This document shows positions 29,795-38,026 of a stretch of 64,000 bases of DNA, piece after piece. The DNA is from Telmatospirillum sp. (GTDB lineage: Bacteria; Pseudomonadota; Alphaproteobacteria; Rhodospirillales; Magnetospirillaceae), in assembly GCA_031291415.1 (NCBI GenBank), contig JARLJB010000024.1, positions 1-64,000 of the forward strand, in the 5' to 3' direction. A program made the translations under genes and the position numbers. The notes below the pieces were generated by a model. That model ran no database searches and was not told the origin of the DNA. It was given only the letters and a program-made list of their open reading frames with translations. Each line of letters begins with the position of its first letter. Position 1 is the first letter of the stretch.

Positions 29795-30448
29795 TCAAGC
29801 GGCGATCGACGCTATGAACTGATCGAAAATCCCGATCACCTCCTGAAGCGGATTCAAATTTTCGAGATCCCAGCTCGGGAATTGCCCATCGATATACATG
29901 CGGGCAAGACCGTAACCGAGCGCCCGGCCTGCGACGGCGTGACGAACCGGATCGCCCTGGCGCAGCAACCCTTCGGCCTGGGCATCGCGCATCATGCCGG
30001 CCATGACGGCGCGGATCTCATCATTGCGCGCTTTCAACGACGATCCTTCGAAATCGATCACGGCGCGCGTGGAAATAACCTGGAAATGCACCGGATTGCC
30101 GAGCGCCCAGGTGAAGAACCCGATGCCGAGGGCGCGATAGCGCATCAGTGCATTCTCGCCCGCCGCAGCGGCAAGGGCCTTGTCGATTTCTTCCTTCAAC
30201 CGATCCATGGCTTGTTCCGCCACAGCCGTAAGCAGGGCGGTTTTGCTTGGGAAATGCCTGAAAGGCGCACCCGGCGATACGCCCACCATCTTCGCGACCG
30301 CCCGCACGCTCACCTGGTCGATGCCTTGGGCCTCGATCAGCCGCACCGTCGCCTCGAGAAGCGCCTGGCGCAGATTACCGTGGTGATAACGGCGTCCTGG
30401 CTGTTCGCCGACGGATGTCTCGGCTGGTGGAATGCGGGAGCTGCACAT
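29795..30448 (-). CDS. TetR/AcrR-family transcriptional regulator
   Basis: A 217-residue repressor. The N-terminal TetR helix-turn-helix spans about residues 20-67 (LLEATVRLIEAQG, then AVAKMVGVSPGAPFRHFPSK), followed by a helical ligand domain of the WHG type. It is divergent from a small lipoprotein gene. The 122-base gap carries two identical 17-base palindromes, TGTAATC-N3-GATTACA, which are very likely its operators. The effector is unknown; lipophilic or drug-like ligands are common in the family. Confidence 0.92.
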   Translation of the reverse strand: MCSSRIPPAETSVGEQPGRRYHHGNLRQALLEATVRLIEAQGIDQVSVRAVAKMVGVSPGAPFRHFPSKTALLTAVAEQAMDRLKEEIDKALAAAAGENALMRYRALGIGFFTWALGNPVHFQVISTRAVIDFEGSSLKARNDEIRAVMAGMMRDAQAEGLLRQGDPVRHAVAGRALGYGLARMYIDGQFPSWDLENLNPLQEVIGIFDQFIASIAA

Positions 30449-30477
30449 CTGGAGACGATAACACAGGCACCGCGTTC

Positions 30478-30494
30478 TGTAATCGGTGATTACA
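30478..30494. promoter_or_regulatory. TetR operator 1 (TGTAATC-GGT-GATTACA)
   Basis: A perfect 17-base inverted repeat, 30 bases upstream of the TetR start. The arms are identical to those of operator 2, 44 bases away. Confidence 0.75.
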
Positions 30495-30521
30495 TTTCAG
30501 TAGACAAGGACGACCCCTCAG

Positions 30522-30538
30522 TGTAATCAACGATTACA
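30522..30538. promoter_or_regulatory. TetR operator 2 (TGTAATC-AAC-GATTACA)
   Basis: Second perfect copy of the dyad, 33 bases before the start of the divergent lipoprotein gene. The centre-to-centre distance of 44 bases is about four helical turns, so two repressor dimers could sit on the same DNA face and shut both promoters. Confidence 0.75.
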
Positions 30539-30570
30539 TCTCGAAAATTTGTCTCTCCTCAGGATGCCGG

Positions 30571-31005
30571 GTGACCCGCATGATTTCTCGCTCCGCTGCT
30601 CTCATCCTACTGTTTGCCCTGATATGCCTGCCGGGTTGTGCCCGTGCCGAAGAGGCTCATGCCGTCCCGGCGGAAGCGGGGACAGAGGCCGCAGCGCATT
30701 TGCGGGTCAGTTCGCCATTGGCCGGCCCGCTGTCCAGAGGATTGGCCATCGTCGCTTTTCAGACCGAAAATCTGAAGATCGTCCCGATCTATGGCGAGGC
30801 TGCGCTGAAGGTCACTCCGCGCATCGGACATCTGCATGTCACGGTCGACGAAGGCCCGTGGCACTGGCTCCATGCCAGCGCGGAACCGATCGTTATCCAA
30901 GGCCTGCCGGTGGGTCCGCATCGGATCCTGCTCGAACTGGCTGACGCCAATCATAAGATCCTCGATGCTCAGACCGTCAGCTTCGAGATCCCGGCACCCC
31001 GGTAA
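30571..31005 (+). CDS. Small putative lipoprotein, possibly DUF6130-like
   Basis: A 144-residue exported protein. Residues 1-26 form a lipoprotein signal with lipobox LPGC. The mature part is a compact, probably beta-rich domain with HLHVTVDEGPWHWLHASAEP and GLPVGPHRILLELADANHKILD, a pattern I associate with the DUF6130 group, though I cannot confirm it. Function unknown. GTG 30571 with AGGA six bases upstream is preferred; ATG 30580 is the alternative. Its promoter overlaps the TetR operators, so it is the most likely direct target of that repressor. Confidence 0.72.
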   Translation: MTRMISRSAALILLFALICLPGCARAEEAHAVPAEAGTEAAAHLRVSSPLAGPLSRGLAIVAFQTENLKIVPIYGEAALKVTPRIGHLHVTVDEGPWHWLHASAEPIVIQGLPVGPHRILLELADANHKILDAQTVSFEIPAPR

Positions 31006-31124
31006 AAATTTATCGGCAGAAGCGCTCCGGGCCAGTAAGCACTCATTGGCCACGATCAATTCGAAATGGCCCTGGTGGCATGGACGTCCCAACCCATGTC
31101 CGCCGAAAGGCGGAATTTCTTGAA

Positions 31125-31170
31125 TTTTCCGGCTCCACCGGAACACCGGCAGAGACGCCGGTGCCACTCG
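31125..31170 (+). repeat. REP-like element, copy A
   Basis: Two small hairpins in a row: TTCCGG-N5-CCGGAA, then CACCGGC-N6-GCCGGTG. Related copies lie at 31335, 51554 and 59991. Dispersed, intergenic and palindromic, like bacterial REP/BIME sequences. Confidence 0.7.
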
Positions 31171-31264
31171 TTAAGGATGGCTTTGGACACTGATGATGTC
31201 GCTGCAACGAGATCGAGTCGGTTGTCTAAGGCCTGTCGTCAGTCGCTAGTGCGCCCCTCAGTGG

Positions 31265-31303
31265 GACGGGCGTCCCTGCCCGTCACGCCGCGAGCAGCGG
31301 CGT
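31265..31303. repeat. Double hairpin, second REP-like type
   Basis: GACGGGC-N6-GCCCGTC (31265-31284) is followed directly by ACGCCGC-N5-GCGGCGT (31285-31303). It shares the CGTCCCTGCC core with the other REP-like copies but has different arms. It lies between copies A and B in a 428-base gap without any gene. Confidence 0.55.
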
Positions 31304-31334
31304 TCCTTCAAGCGATGTCGTCAGGAGCCGGATC

Positions 31335-31380
31335 TTTTCCGGCTCCACCGGAACACCGGCAAGAACGCCGGCGCACCGAG
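31335..31380 (+). repeat. REP-like element, copy B
   Basis: Same 46-base double-hairpin layout and orientation as copy A, 210 bases upstream, with a few substitutions in loop and arm. Reading frames over this gap are built from the repeats and are not credible genes. Confidence 0.7.
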
Positions 31381-31433
31381 GCTGAATGGCTCACGGCCTC
31401 TTGCAAGGGGGCGACTGAAGACAGGCTCTAAAC

Positions 31434-33554
31434 TCAGCCGGCCCGAATGCCGCCCAGGAATCGCCCGACCTCGTCGCCCAATGCCTTGGTGTCGGAGGAC
31501 AACCGGGCGGCGGCCGAGCGCAGGACCGTTGCCGTTTTCTCGTTGGCCCGCGTGCTGTTGCTGACCGTCTCGACCCCCGAATTCACCGATGCGATCAATT
31601 CGGCCATTTCAGCCATGTTCCGGGCGATTTCCTGAGTTGCTGCCGACTGTTCCTCGAGCGCTCCCGAGGCCGACATATTGAGATCATTGACATGCTCGAT
31701 AGATTTGAGAATGGCACCGATCGATTGCACCGTATCGCCTGTCGTCGTCTGAATTTCACCGACCTGACGTTCGATTTCCTCGGTAGCTGACGACGTCTGG
31801 TTGGCAAGGCTGTTCACTTCGCCGGCCACGATGGCAAATCCCTTGCCGGCTTCACCGGCCCGGGCCGCCTCGATGGTGGCGTTCAAGGCCAGCAGATGGG
31901 TTTTCGCCGCAATGCCGCGAATCAATTGGATGATGTCGCCGATCTTGGCGGCCGAATCCTTAAGCCGGCCAACCGTCTGCTCGGCAGCGCCGGCTTCGTC
32001 GCGGGCCGCCGACGACGCCGTCGTCGATCCCGCCATATGCCGGGCGATCTCCTGCACGCAAGCCGCCATCTGCTGAGCCGCGCCGGCCGCCGAATCGACC
32101 TTGACCGCCGCCTGGTTGGTAGCGCCGCTGACCGTGCTGGCCTCGCCAGCCGCCGCCTGGGCATTGGTCGACATATCTCCCGACGCGCTGTCCAGTTGCG
32201 CCGCCGCATCGCCGACAGCGGCCAACAGTCGCCCGGCTCCCGATTCGAGAGTATCGGCCATGGCCAGAAGAGCCTGCCGGCGTTCCTGTTCTGCGGCCTT
32301 CCGTGTTTCCTCGTGCTGCTTCTGCAGCCGCGCAATCTCCCGGGCGTTATCGCGGAAGACGACCAGCGCGTCGGCCATCGCCCCCAATTCATCGCCACCG
32401 CTGACCGCGATACGGAAATCGAGATCGCCGCCGGCGATCGTCCGCATGGCGTCGCGCAGAAGAAGCATCCGCCGGACCAGATTTCTGCGAACATAAAACC
32501 AGCCGATCAGGCCGGTCGCCGCCAGGGCGGAAAAGGCGAGAACGACCTGCACAGTCATGGCGGCGCGAATTTCGGAGGCGGTTTCCTGCACGGCCGAGCC
32601 GGTCGCCGCCGACCGCGCCTCGGCGAATTGCGCCAGCGCTTTGGCCAATTCGTCGCCAGCGGCGGTACTGGTGACGACGGCCTGTTCGATGTCCTGCAGG
32701 GCCTTCAGTTCGGCAGCCCGCGCGTCGATAATCGATTCTGGCGGCGCGGTGAATCCGAGAAGCGCCTCGAGCGCTGCATTGAATCCCGGCGTGAAGGGCG
32801 TCTCCGGCAATCCGGAAGGCTCTTTCAGATGCACCGACGCCATTGCCACCTGCGCCTCGACGCCCCGCAAGGTGGCTTCATCACCGGCGATCGTTGCCGA
32901 AGCCAGCATGCCGCGCAAATTGTCGGCGTCAGAGCGCAGCCGCTGGACGGTAATCAGCCAGGCCACGTCGTTTTTGTCGAGATCCTGCAGGCGCCGAAGA
33001 TCCCCGGCGGCAGCCAGCGTGCTGATCTGGTGAGCCAATTGCTCCCGGATCGAACGCGCCAGGGGTTCGGAAATGGATTTTGTCGCCCGCCCGGCCATCT
33101 CCATGTTCTCAGTCAGCTCGGTGCGTTGGGCATGTGCGGCAATGCGCGCCTTGGTCGCCGTTTCAACAGCACTGAGGCCGGCTTCGAAACGGTCGATCAA
33201 CGGGCTCAACTGCTTGGCGGCGTCCTCGGCATGCAGGGCGTGCAACCGTTCCGAGGACAAAGTCCGCAGTTTTGCCAACTCGCCGTGGGCGACGCCCGCT
33301 CTGTTACTCAGCTCCTCATCGTTCTCGGCCTTGGCCAGCGATCTCGTGGCGTCGATCAGCGACCCCTTCACCTCAAGCATGCTTTGAGCCGCCACCATCT
33401 GTGGCAGAGTCGCCTCGCCGAAGCGCTGTATGGTCGTTGACAGAACGCTATCGGACACAACCGAAGTTACCGCACCAATTACACTGACTGCCGCAACAGC
33501 TGCAAAGGCGAGCCACAGTCGAACCTGGATGGGTTGAAGAAATGCTAGACGCAC
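31434..33554 (-). CDS. Methyl-accepting chemotaxis protein
   Basis: A 706-residue transmembrane chemoreceptor. TM1 is at about 13-33, then a long helical periplasmic region without a recognised Cache motif, TM2 at about 336-358, HAMP at about 360-412, and the signalling domain with [20 protein letters not shown] near residue 555. The start is GTG 33554, chosen because GGGAGGA lies five bases before it; the frame extends 56 codons further upstream without family likeness. It lies between the repeat-rich gap and uxaA, but nothing ties its ligand to uronates. Confidence 0.92.
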   Translation of the reverse strand: MRLAFLQPIQVRLWLAFAAVAAVSVIGAVTSVVSDSVLSTTIQRFGEATLPQMVAAQSMLEVKGSLIDATRSLAKAENDEELSNRAGVAHGELAKLRTLSSERLHALHAEDAAKQLSPLIDRFEAGLSAVETATKARIAAHAQRTELTENMEMAGRATKSISEPLARSIREQLAHQISTLAAAGDLRRLQDLDKNDVAWLITVQRLRSDADNLRGMLASATIAGDEATLRGVEAQVAMASVHLKEPSGLPETPFTPGFNAALEALLGFTAPPESIIDARAAELKALQDIEQAVVTSTAAGDELAKALAQFAEARSAATGSAVQETASEIRAAMTVQVVLAFSALAATGLIGWFYVRRNLVRRMLLLRDAMRTIAGGDLDFRIAVSGGDELGAMADALVVFRDNAREIARLQKQHEETRKAAEQERRQALLAMADTLESGAGRLLAAVGDAAAQLDSASGDMSTNAQAAAGEASTVSGATNQAAVKVDSAAGAAQQMAACVQEIARHMAGSTTASSAARDEAGAAEQTVGRLKDSAAKIGDIIQLIRGIAAKTHLLALNATIEAARAGEAGKGFAIVAGEVNSLANQTSSATEEIERQVGEIQTTTGDTVQSIGAILKSIEHVNDLNMSASGALEEQSAATQEIARNMAEMAELIASVNSGVETVSNSTRANEKTATVLRSAAARLSSDTKALGDEVGRFLGGIRAG

Positions 33555-33758
33555 GATTCCTCCCTTTCGGCCGAGCAGTTCGGTTTTGCTCGTGTCCGAT
33601 TTTAACTCGGTATGTAACGTCCAAATATTTTTAGCTGAAGTACTGACTCCCCCACTGTCTTCGCGGGCATCGATTCCAGGCGAGATTTCGCCCCGTTGCC
33701 AGCTTAAGACTATCATCTTCAAAACTGAGGAGTCATCTCCTGTTCGGTGAACAGGAAT

Positions 33759-33795
33759 TTCCGCCGGTCAGGTATTTTAGCCTAAACCGGCGGAA
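33759..33795 (-). terminator. Hairpin terminator after uxaA
   Basis: TTCCGCCGGT (33759-33768) pairs with ACCGGCGGAA (33786-33795), 26 bases beyond the uxaA stop. Only a short AATT follows on the minus strand, so termination may be partial. Confidence 0.55.
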
Positions 33796-33820
33796 CTTTG
33801 TCGAACTGTTTAAGATCAGA

Positions 33821-35344
33821 TCACATAACCGCGCCGATTTGCCAGGGAGCGAACTCGTCGGCACCGACGCCCAGTTCTTCGCTCTTGGTCTGCTTGCCCG
33901 AAGCGGTGGCCAGAATAGCCTCGAAAATGGCCTTTCCGATCTCTTCGATCGTCGCCTCTCCCGTGGCGATCGGACCGCAGTTGATATCCATGTCGTCACG
34001 CATGCGGTTGAACAGCGGCGTATTAGTCGCCAACTTGAGGCTAGGCGCCGGCTTGCAACCGAACACCGAACCGCGGCCGGTGGTGAAGCAAATGACATTG
34101 GCGCCGCCCGCCACCTGGCCAGTGGCCGATACCGGATCGTAGCCGGGGGTGTCCATGAACACCAGACCATGGCTCTTGACCGGCTCGGCATATTTGACGA
34201 CGTCGATCAGATTGGTGGTTCCGGCCTTGGCCACAGCGCCCAGCGACTTCTCCAGGATGGTCGTGAGACCGCCCTTCTTGTTGCCCGGCGACGGGTTGTT
34301 GTTCATTTCGTCGCCGGTCCGCGCCGTATAGGCTTCCCACCATTCGATCCGCTCGACCAGTTTCCTGGCCGTGGCGCCGTCGATGGCACGGCGGGCAAGC
34401 AGATGCTCGGCACCATAGATTTCCGGCGTCTCGCTCAAGACGGCGGTTCCACCATTCTTGACCAGAAGATCGACCGCGGCGCCCAGGGCCGGGTTGGCGG
34501 TGATCCCCGAGTAGCCGTCGGACGCGCCGCATTGCAAACCAACCGTGATATGGCTGGCCGATACCGTCTGCCGATGGACGTCATTGACCTTGGGCAGGAT
34601 CGCCTTGATGCGGGCCACGGCTTCCTTGACGGTCGCGGCGGTGCCGCCGACGTCCTGGATGATCAGCGGCTGCAGCGTATCGCTGACTTCCAGCCCCTGG
34701 ACCTCGAGAAGACGGCTAAGCTGATTGTTCTCACAACCGAGGCCGATGATGACCACGGCGCCGAAATTCGGGTGGTTGGCGTAACCGCCGATCGTGCGGC
34801 GCAGAATGTCCATTCCATCGCCTTCCTGCACACCGCCGCAACCCAGGCTGTGGGTCAGGGCGACGACACCGTCGACATTGGGGAACGCCTCAAGCGCCGG
34901 ACCGCGGAATTGATCGGCAACCAACCGGGCGGCCGTCGCCGAACAGTTCACCGTCGTCAGAACGCCGATGTAATTGCGGGTTGCAACCTGCCCGTTCGGA
35001 CGAACGATGCCCTGGAACGTGGCCCGCTGGCTCTCGGGAAGCACGTCGCTCGGATGAACACCGGACCCGATCTCGAACGTACGGTCGAAATCCTCGCCCA
35101 TCCCCATGTTATGCACATGCACATGCTCGCCAGGCGCGATCGCCTTGGTGGCAAAACCGATGATCTGATCGAATTTCCGCACCGGTTCGCCGACGGCGAT
35201 GGCCTTGATGGCAACCTTGTGCCCCAGGGGAATCGCGTCCTTGCAGACTACACCGATTTCGCTGAGGGCGGCGCCAGGAGCGAGGTCCTCAATGGCGACG
35301 ACGACGCTGTCCCTGGGGTGCAGCCGAATGAAAAGTGACGCCAT
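33821..35344 (-). CDS. uxaA: Altronate dehydratase
   Basis: A 507-residue iron-dependent dehydratase turning D-altronate into 2-keto-3-deoxygluconate (KDG). An N-terminal SAF domain (residues 1-75) is followed by the UxaA/GarD core: RPNGQVATRNYIGVLTTVNCS, the GCGGVQEGDG segment, NNPSPGNKKGGLTTI, and TGRGSVFGCKPAPSLK. GarD (galactarate dehydratase) is a close relative, but uxaB and uxaC in the window favour UxaA. The start is ATG 35344 with AAAGGA upstream; 31 further in-frame codons run into the promoter. The shared operator lies 87 bases upstream, almost the same spacing as at uxaC. Confidence 0.92.
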   Translation of the reverse strand: MASLFIRLHPRDSVVVAIEDLAPGAALSEIGVVCKDAIPLGHKVAIKAIAVGEPVRKFDQIIGFATKAIAPGEHVHVHNMGMGEDFDRTFEIGSGVHPSDVLPESQRATFQGIVRPNGQVATRNYIGVLTTVNCSATAARLVADQFRGPALEAFPNVDGVVALTHSLGCGGVQEGDGMDILRRTIGGYANHPNFGAVVIIGLGCENNQLSRLLEVQGLEVSDTLQPLIIQDVGGTAATVKEAVARIKAILPKVNDVHRQTVSASHITVGLQCGASDGYSGITANPALGAAVDLLVKNGGTAVLSETPEIYGAEHLLARRAIDGATARKLVERIEWWEAYTARTGDEMNNNPSPGNKKGGLTTILEKSLGAVAKAGTTNLIDVVKYAEPVKSHGLVFMDTPGYDPVSATGQVAGGANVICFTTGRGSVFGCKPAPSLKLATNTPLFNRMRDDMDINCGPIATGEATIEEIGKAIFEAILATASGKQTKSEELGVGADEFAPWQIGAVM

Positions 35345-35430
35345 CTTGCAAAGATCCTTTTGGCTCAGAAACGAGACGGATGCCCGATGCTCCGCTCTCT
35401 CAAGATTAAGAATGGGTGATGCCCAGGTCA

Positions 35431-35449
35431 TGGTCAAGCGGTCAGGCCA
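35431..35449 (+). promoter_or_regulatory. Shared uronate-regulon operator, copy 2 (upstream of uxaA)
   Basis: TGGTCAAGCGGTCAGGCCA lies 87 bases before uxaA and differs from the uxaC copy at one base. The rest of this 312-base gap holds only the kdgK terminator. Confidence 0.6.
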
Positions 35450-35603
35450 ATAGAACCTGCACGAAACCCCGCCACATCCTTGACGTCACAACAGTTTGCA
35501 ATCCTTCGGACCGTCCGAAAATGTCCGTCGATATTTCCGGACAGATGCTTTCGGAGGATCCGGACCGACCAATGACGAGCCGCCATCGGTCGGTCGGCCA
35601 TCC

Positions 35604-35645
35604 GAAATACCGGTACCGGAAAAATCGTCTCCGATACCGGTATTC
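35604..35645 (-). terminator. Hairpin terminator after the eda-kdgK operon
   Basis: An almost perfect stem in which GAAATACCGGTACCGG pairs with CCGATACCGGTATTC. It begins 12 bases beyond the kdgK stop on the minus strand and is followed there by TTTC. The stem is strong, so a terminator role is likely. Confidence 0.55.
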
Positions 35646-35656
35646 TTACGCGATGG

Positions 35657-36760
35657 TCAGCGAATCACGCGGGCGCCCTTGCCCTTCATGATCGCTTCCA
35701 CTTCCTTCGCATTGACCATGGAAGTGTCGCCCGGCGTGGTCATGGCAAGCGCACCATGCGCCGCGCCATATTCCACCGCCGCCTGCGGCCCCTTGCCCTC
35801 GAGGAACCCATAGGCCAGTCCGGAGGCGAAGCCGTCGCCACCGCCGACACGGTCATAGATCTCGAGGTTTTCGCGCAACGGCGCTTCGTAGAACTGGCCG
35901 CCGGCATAGATGACCGCGCCCCAATCGTTGAAGGAAGCCGTCTTGGCGTTTCTAAGAGTAGTCGCCGCCACCTTGAAGTTGGGGAACTCTTTGACCGCCT
36001 GGGCAATCATCTTCTTGAAGTTGGCCGGATCGATCTTCGAGATATGCTCGTCCAGACCTTCGACTTCGAAGCCCAGGCAAGCCGTGAAGTCTTCCTCGTT
36101 GCCGATCATCACGTCGACATGCGGCGCGATGGTCCGGTTGATCTTCTGCGCCCCTTCCTTGCCGCCCTGGCTCTTCCACAGGGAGGCGCGGTAGTTCAGG
36201 TCGTAGGAAACGATGGTGCCGTATTTGTGCGCCACTTCGACCGCTTCGATCACCGCTTCCGAGGTATTGGTCGCCAAAGCCGCGAAGATGCCGCCGGTGT
36301 GGAACCACCGCACGCCTTCCTCGCCGAACAGCTTTTCCCAGTTCACTTCACCGGGACGAATCTGCGAGGCGGCCGAGTTGCCGCGATCCGAACATCCAAG
36401 AGCGGCCCGCACGCCGAAGCCCTTCTCGGTGAAATTGAGGCCGACGCGGGTGTTGCGCCCCAGCCCGTCGAAGTCCCGCCAGATCAGATGCGAGGTATCG
36501 ACGCCGCCTTGCCAAATGAAGTCCTGGACCAGCCAGCCCAGATCGTTCTGCGGCAGAGCGGTCACCACCGTGGAGCGCTTGCCCCAGCACTTGCGCATGG
36601 CGCGCGCCACATTGTACTCGCCACCGCCTTCCCAGACCTGGAAGTTGCGGGCATTGCGAACGCGACCGAAACCGGGGTCGAAGCGCAACATCACCTCGCC
36701 GAACGACGCACAGTCCCATTTGGTTTCGCTGGCCGGGCGGATTTTCAGAATGTCAGCCAT
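35657..36760 (-). CDS. kdgK: PfkB-family sugar kinase, probable 2-keto-3-deoxygluconate kinase
   Basis: A 367-residue ribokinase-fold enzyme that would phosphorylate KDG to KDPG. Visible are FGEVMLRFDPG at the start, the substrate loop WEGGGEYNVARAM, and the ATP/catalytic signature DRVGGGDGFASGLAYGF, in which the usual GAGD is GGGD. It lies three bases after eda, so the pair forms an operon supplying kinase and aldolase in one unit. It is clearly distinct from the more canonical kdgK at 38027, so the genome carries two candidates; this one could prefer a related keto-deoxy acid. Start ATG 36760. Confidence 0.82.
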   Translation of the reverse strand: MADILKIRPASETKWDCASFGEVMLRFDPGFGRVRNARNFQVWEGGGEYNVARAMRKCWGKRSTVVTALPQNDLGWLVQDFIWQGGVDTSHLIWRDFDGLGRNTRVGLNFTEKGFGVRAALGCSDRGNSAASQIRPGEVNWEKLFGEEGVRWFHTGGIFAALATNTSEAVIEAVEVAHKYGTIVSYDLNYRASLWKSQGGKEGAQKINRTIAPHVDVMIGNEEDFTACLGFEVEGLDEHISKIDPANFKKMIAQAVKEFPNFKVAATTLRNAKTASFNDWGAVIYAGGQFYEAPLRENLEIYDRVGGGDGFASGLAYGFLEGKGPQAAVEYGAAHGALAMTTPGDTSMVNAKEVEAIMKGKGARVIR

Positions 36761-36763
36761 GAC

Positions 36764-37435
36764 TCACTTCCCCCGAATCTTGCGGATGAGCGCGATGGTC
36801 TCACGCACTTTCTTCTCGATGCCGGCATAATCCTTGGCTTCGAGGAGCTGCTTGGTGACCAGATTGCTGCCCATGCCAACGCAAACCACGCCAGCCTTGA
36901 ACCATTTGGTCAACGATTCCTCGGTGCAATCGACACCGCCCGTCGGCATGATGCGCGTCCATGGGCATGGGCCCAGCATCGCCTTGACGAAGTCCGGCCC
37001 GCCGACCGAGCTGCCGGGGAACACCTTGACGATCTCGCAACCCAGTTCTTCGGCATAGCTGATTTCCGAAGCCGAGCCGCAGCCCGGGCTATAGGGGATC
37101 TTGCGACGATTGCAGACCTTGGCGACGTCGGCGTTCAAAAGCGGGCCGACGACGAACTTGGCGCCGTTGGCGATGTAGATGCCGGCCGTCGGCGCATCGA
37201 CGACGGAACCGACGCCCATGATCACGCTCGGGTCCGCCTTGGCGAAATGCTGAGCCACTTCAAGGAAGACATGCGAGGCGAAATCGCCGCGGTTGGTGAA
37301 TTCGATGCACTTGGCGCCGCCGTTGGCACAGGCCTGGATGACCTTCTTACAGACTTCGGCATCGGGGTGATAGAAGACCGGGATCACACCCTGGTCCATC
37401 ATCGCAGACAATACCGTCATGCGGTCAGTTGCCAT
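36764..37435 (-). CDS. eda: KDPG aldolase (2-dehydro-3-deoxy-phosphogluconate aldolase)
   Basis: A 223-residue class I aldolase cleaving KDPG to pyruvate and glyceraldehyde 3-phosphate. The Schiff-base lysine is K137 in CEIVKVFPGS, and the general acid/base Glu45 lies in IEFTNRG (canonical IEVTLRT). The phosphate loop MPTGGVD is present. First gene of a minus-strand operon with the PfkB kinase. A 591-base divergent region separates it from the second kdgK and holds the shared operator and a 23-base palindrome. Confidence 0.92.
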   Translation of the reverse strand: MATDRMTVLSAMMDQGVIPVFYHPDAEVCKKVIQACANGGAKCIEFTNRGDFASHVFLEVAQHFAKADPSVIMGVGSVVDAPTAGIYIANGAKFVVGPLLNADVAKVCNRRKIPYSPGCGSASEISYAEELGCEIVKVFPGSSVGGPDFVKAMLGPCPWTRIMPTGGVDCTEESLTKWFKAGVVCVGMGSNLVTKQLLEAKDYAGIEKKVRETIALIRKIRGK

Positions 37436-37806
37436 TTCTTCTACTCCTCAATCATCATTCATCGGGCAGGCACCATTTTGCGGGATGCCGTCGGATGCCG
37501 GCGACGCGTGCCACCTTGCAGCGCCAGCCGGAGCCCGCTTTGCCTTGGCTTTCCGGCACCACTGCCTTGCATCCCAGCCTTGGCGCCAAAGGCATACCTC
37601 CTTGCGCGCTTTCTGCCCACCCAAAAATAATAGGGACTTGCCAACCCGAAGACGAAAAAAGCACCATCGTCCAAAAGGTCCCTATAGCTTGGTCCCGTCC
37701 CGGCTTGCCGCCGGAAAACGGGTGGCAGAAATCGCCAACCGCCGCTCGGACTGGCAACGACCGGATCGGTCACGCAAGACATGCGACCGAGACGGCCATT
37801 CGACAT
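37436..37806. other. Non-coding left part of the eda-kdgK divergent region
   Basis: About 370 bases between eda and the operator. Frames here lack ribosome sites and similarity. I see no gene or clear structure; it probably includes the eda leader. Confidence 0.3.
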
Positions 37807-37832
37807 CTTGACAATCGGCGGGAAACGTTAAA

Positions 37833-37851
37833 TGGTCAAGTGGTCCGACCA
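37833..37851 (+). promoter_or_regulatory. Shared uronate-regulon operator, copy 3 (eda/kdgK divergent region)
   Basis: TGGTCAAGTGGTCCGACCA is the most symmetrical copy: its last 11 bases, TGGTCCGACCA, are a near-perfect FadR/UxuR-type palindrome. A TTGACA (37809-37814) lies just upstream, so a bound repressor could block a promoter. It serves eda-kdgK on the minus strand and/or kdgK on the plus strand. Confidence 0.65.
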
Positions 37852-37906
37852 ATTGGTGTCACAGCATTTTGGCTCTGTCAACCTTCACGGCCCGACGTTT
37901 GCCGGC

Positions 37907-37929
37907 TACCCCTATTTTATCTAGGGGTA
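37907..37929. promoter_or_regulatory. 23-base perfect palindrome TACCCCTA-N7-TAGGGGTA
   Basis: Exact 8-bp arms around TTTTATC, 98 bases before the kdgK start at 38027 and 78 bases after operator copy 3. The sequence differs from the regulon motif, so a second regulator may act here, or it may be a leader hairpin. Confidence 0.5.
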
Positions 37930-38026
37930 CTACTCATTTTCACGAACTATGCCATAGTGACCCGATCATCAGGCCATCCGTTGTCGACCTGCTCAACGGA
38001 CGGGGTTGACCAAGGTAAGGAACAGA

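Noticed and set aside
31125..31380. CRISPR-like array
   Set aside because: Only two similar units about 210 bases apart, palindromic and also present at 51.5 and 60 kb; fits REP elements, not a CRISPR repeat-spacer array.
31066..31431. 121-codon plus-strand frame between the lipoprotein and chemoreceptor genes
   Set aside because: Composed of the REP-like repeats (the segment PAPPEHRQ occurs twice); no ribosome site or domain.
37429..38026. Plus-strand frame of about 200 codons upstream of kdgK
   Set aside because: It runs through the divergent promoter, operator and palindrome, in a different frame from kdgK, with no domain.
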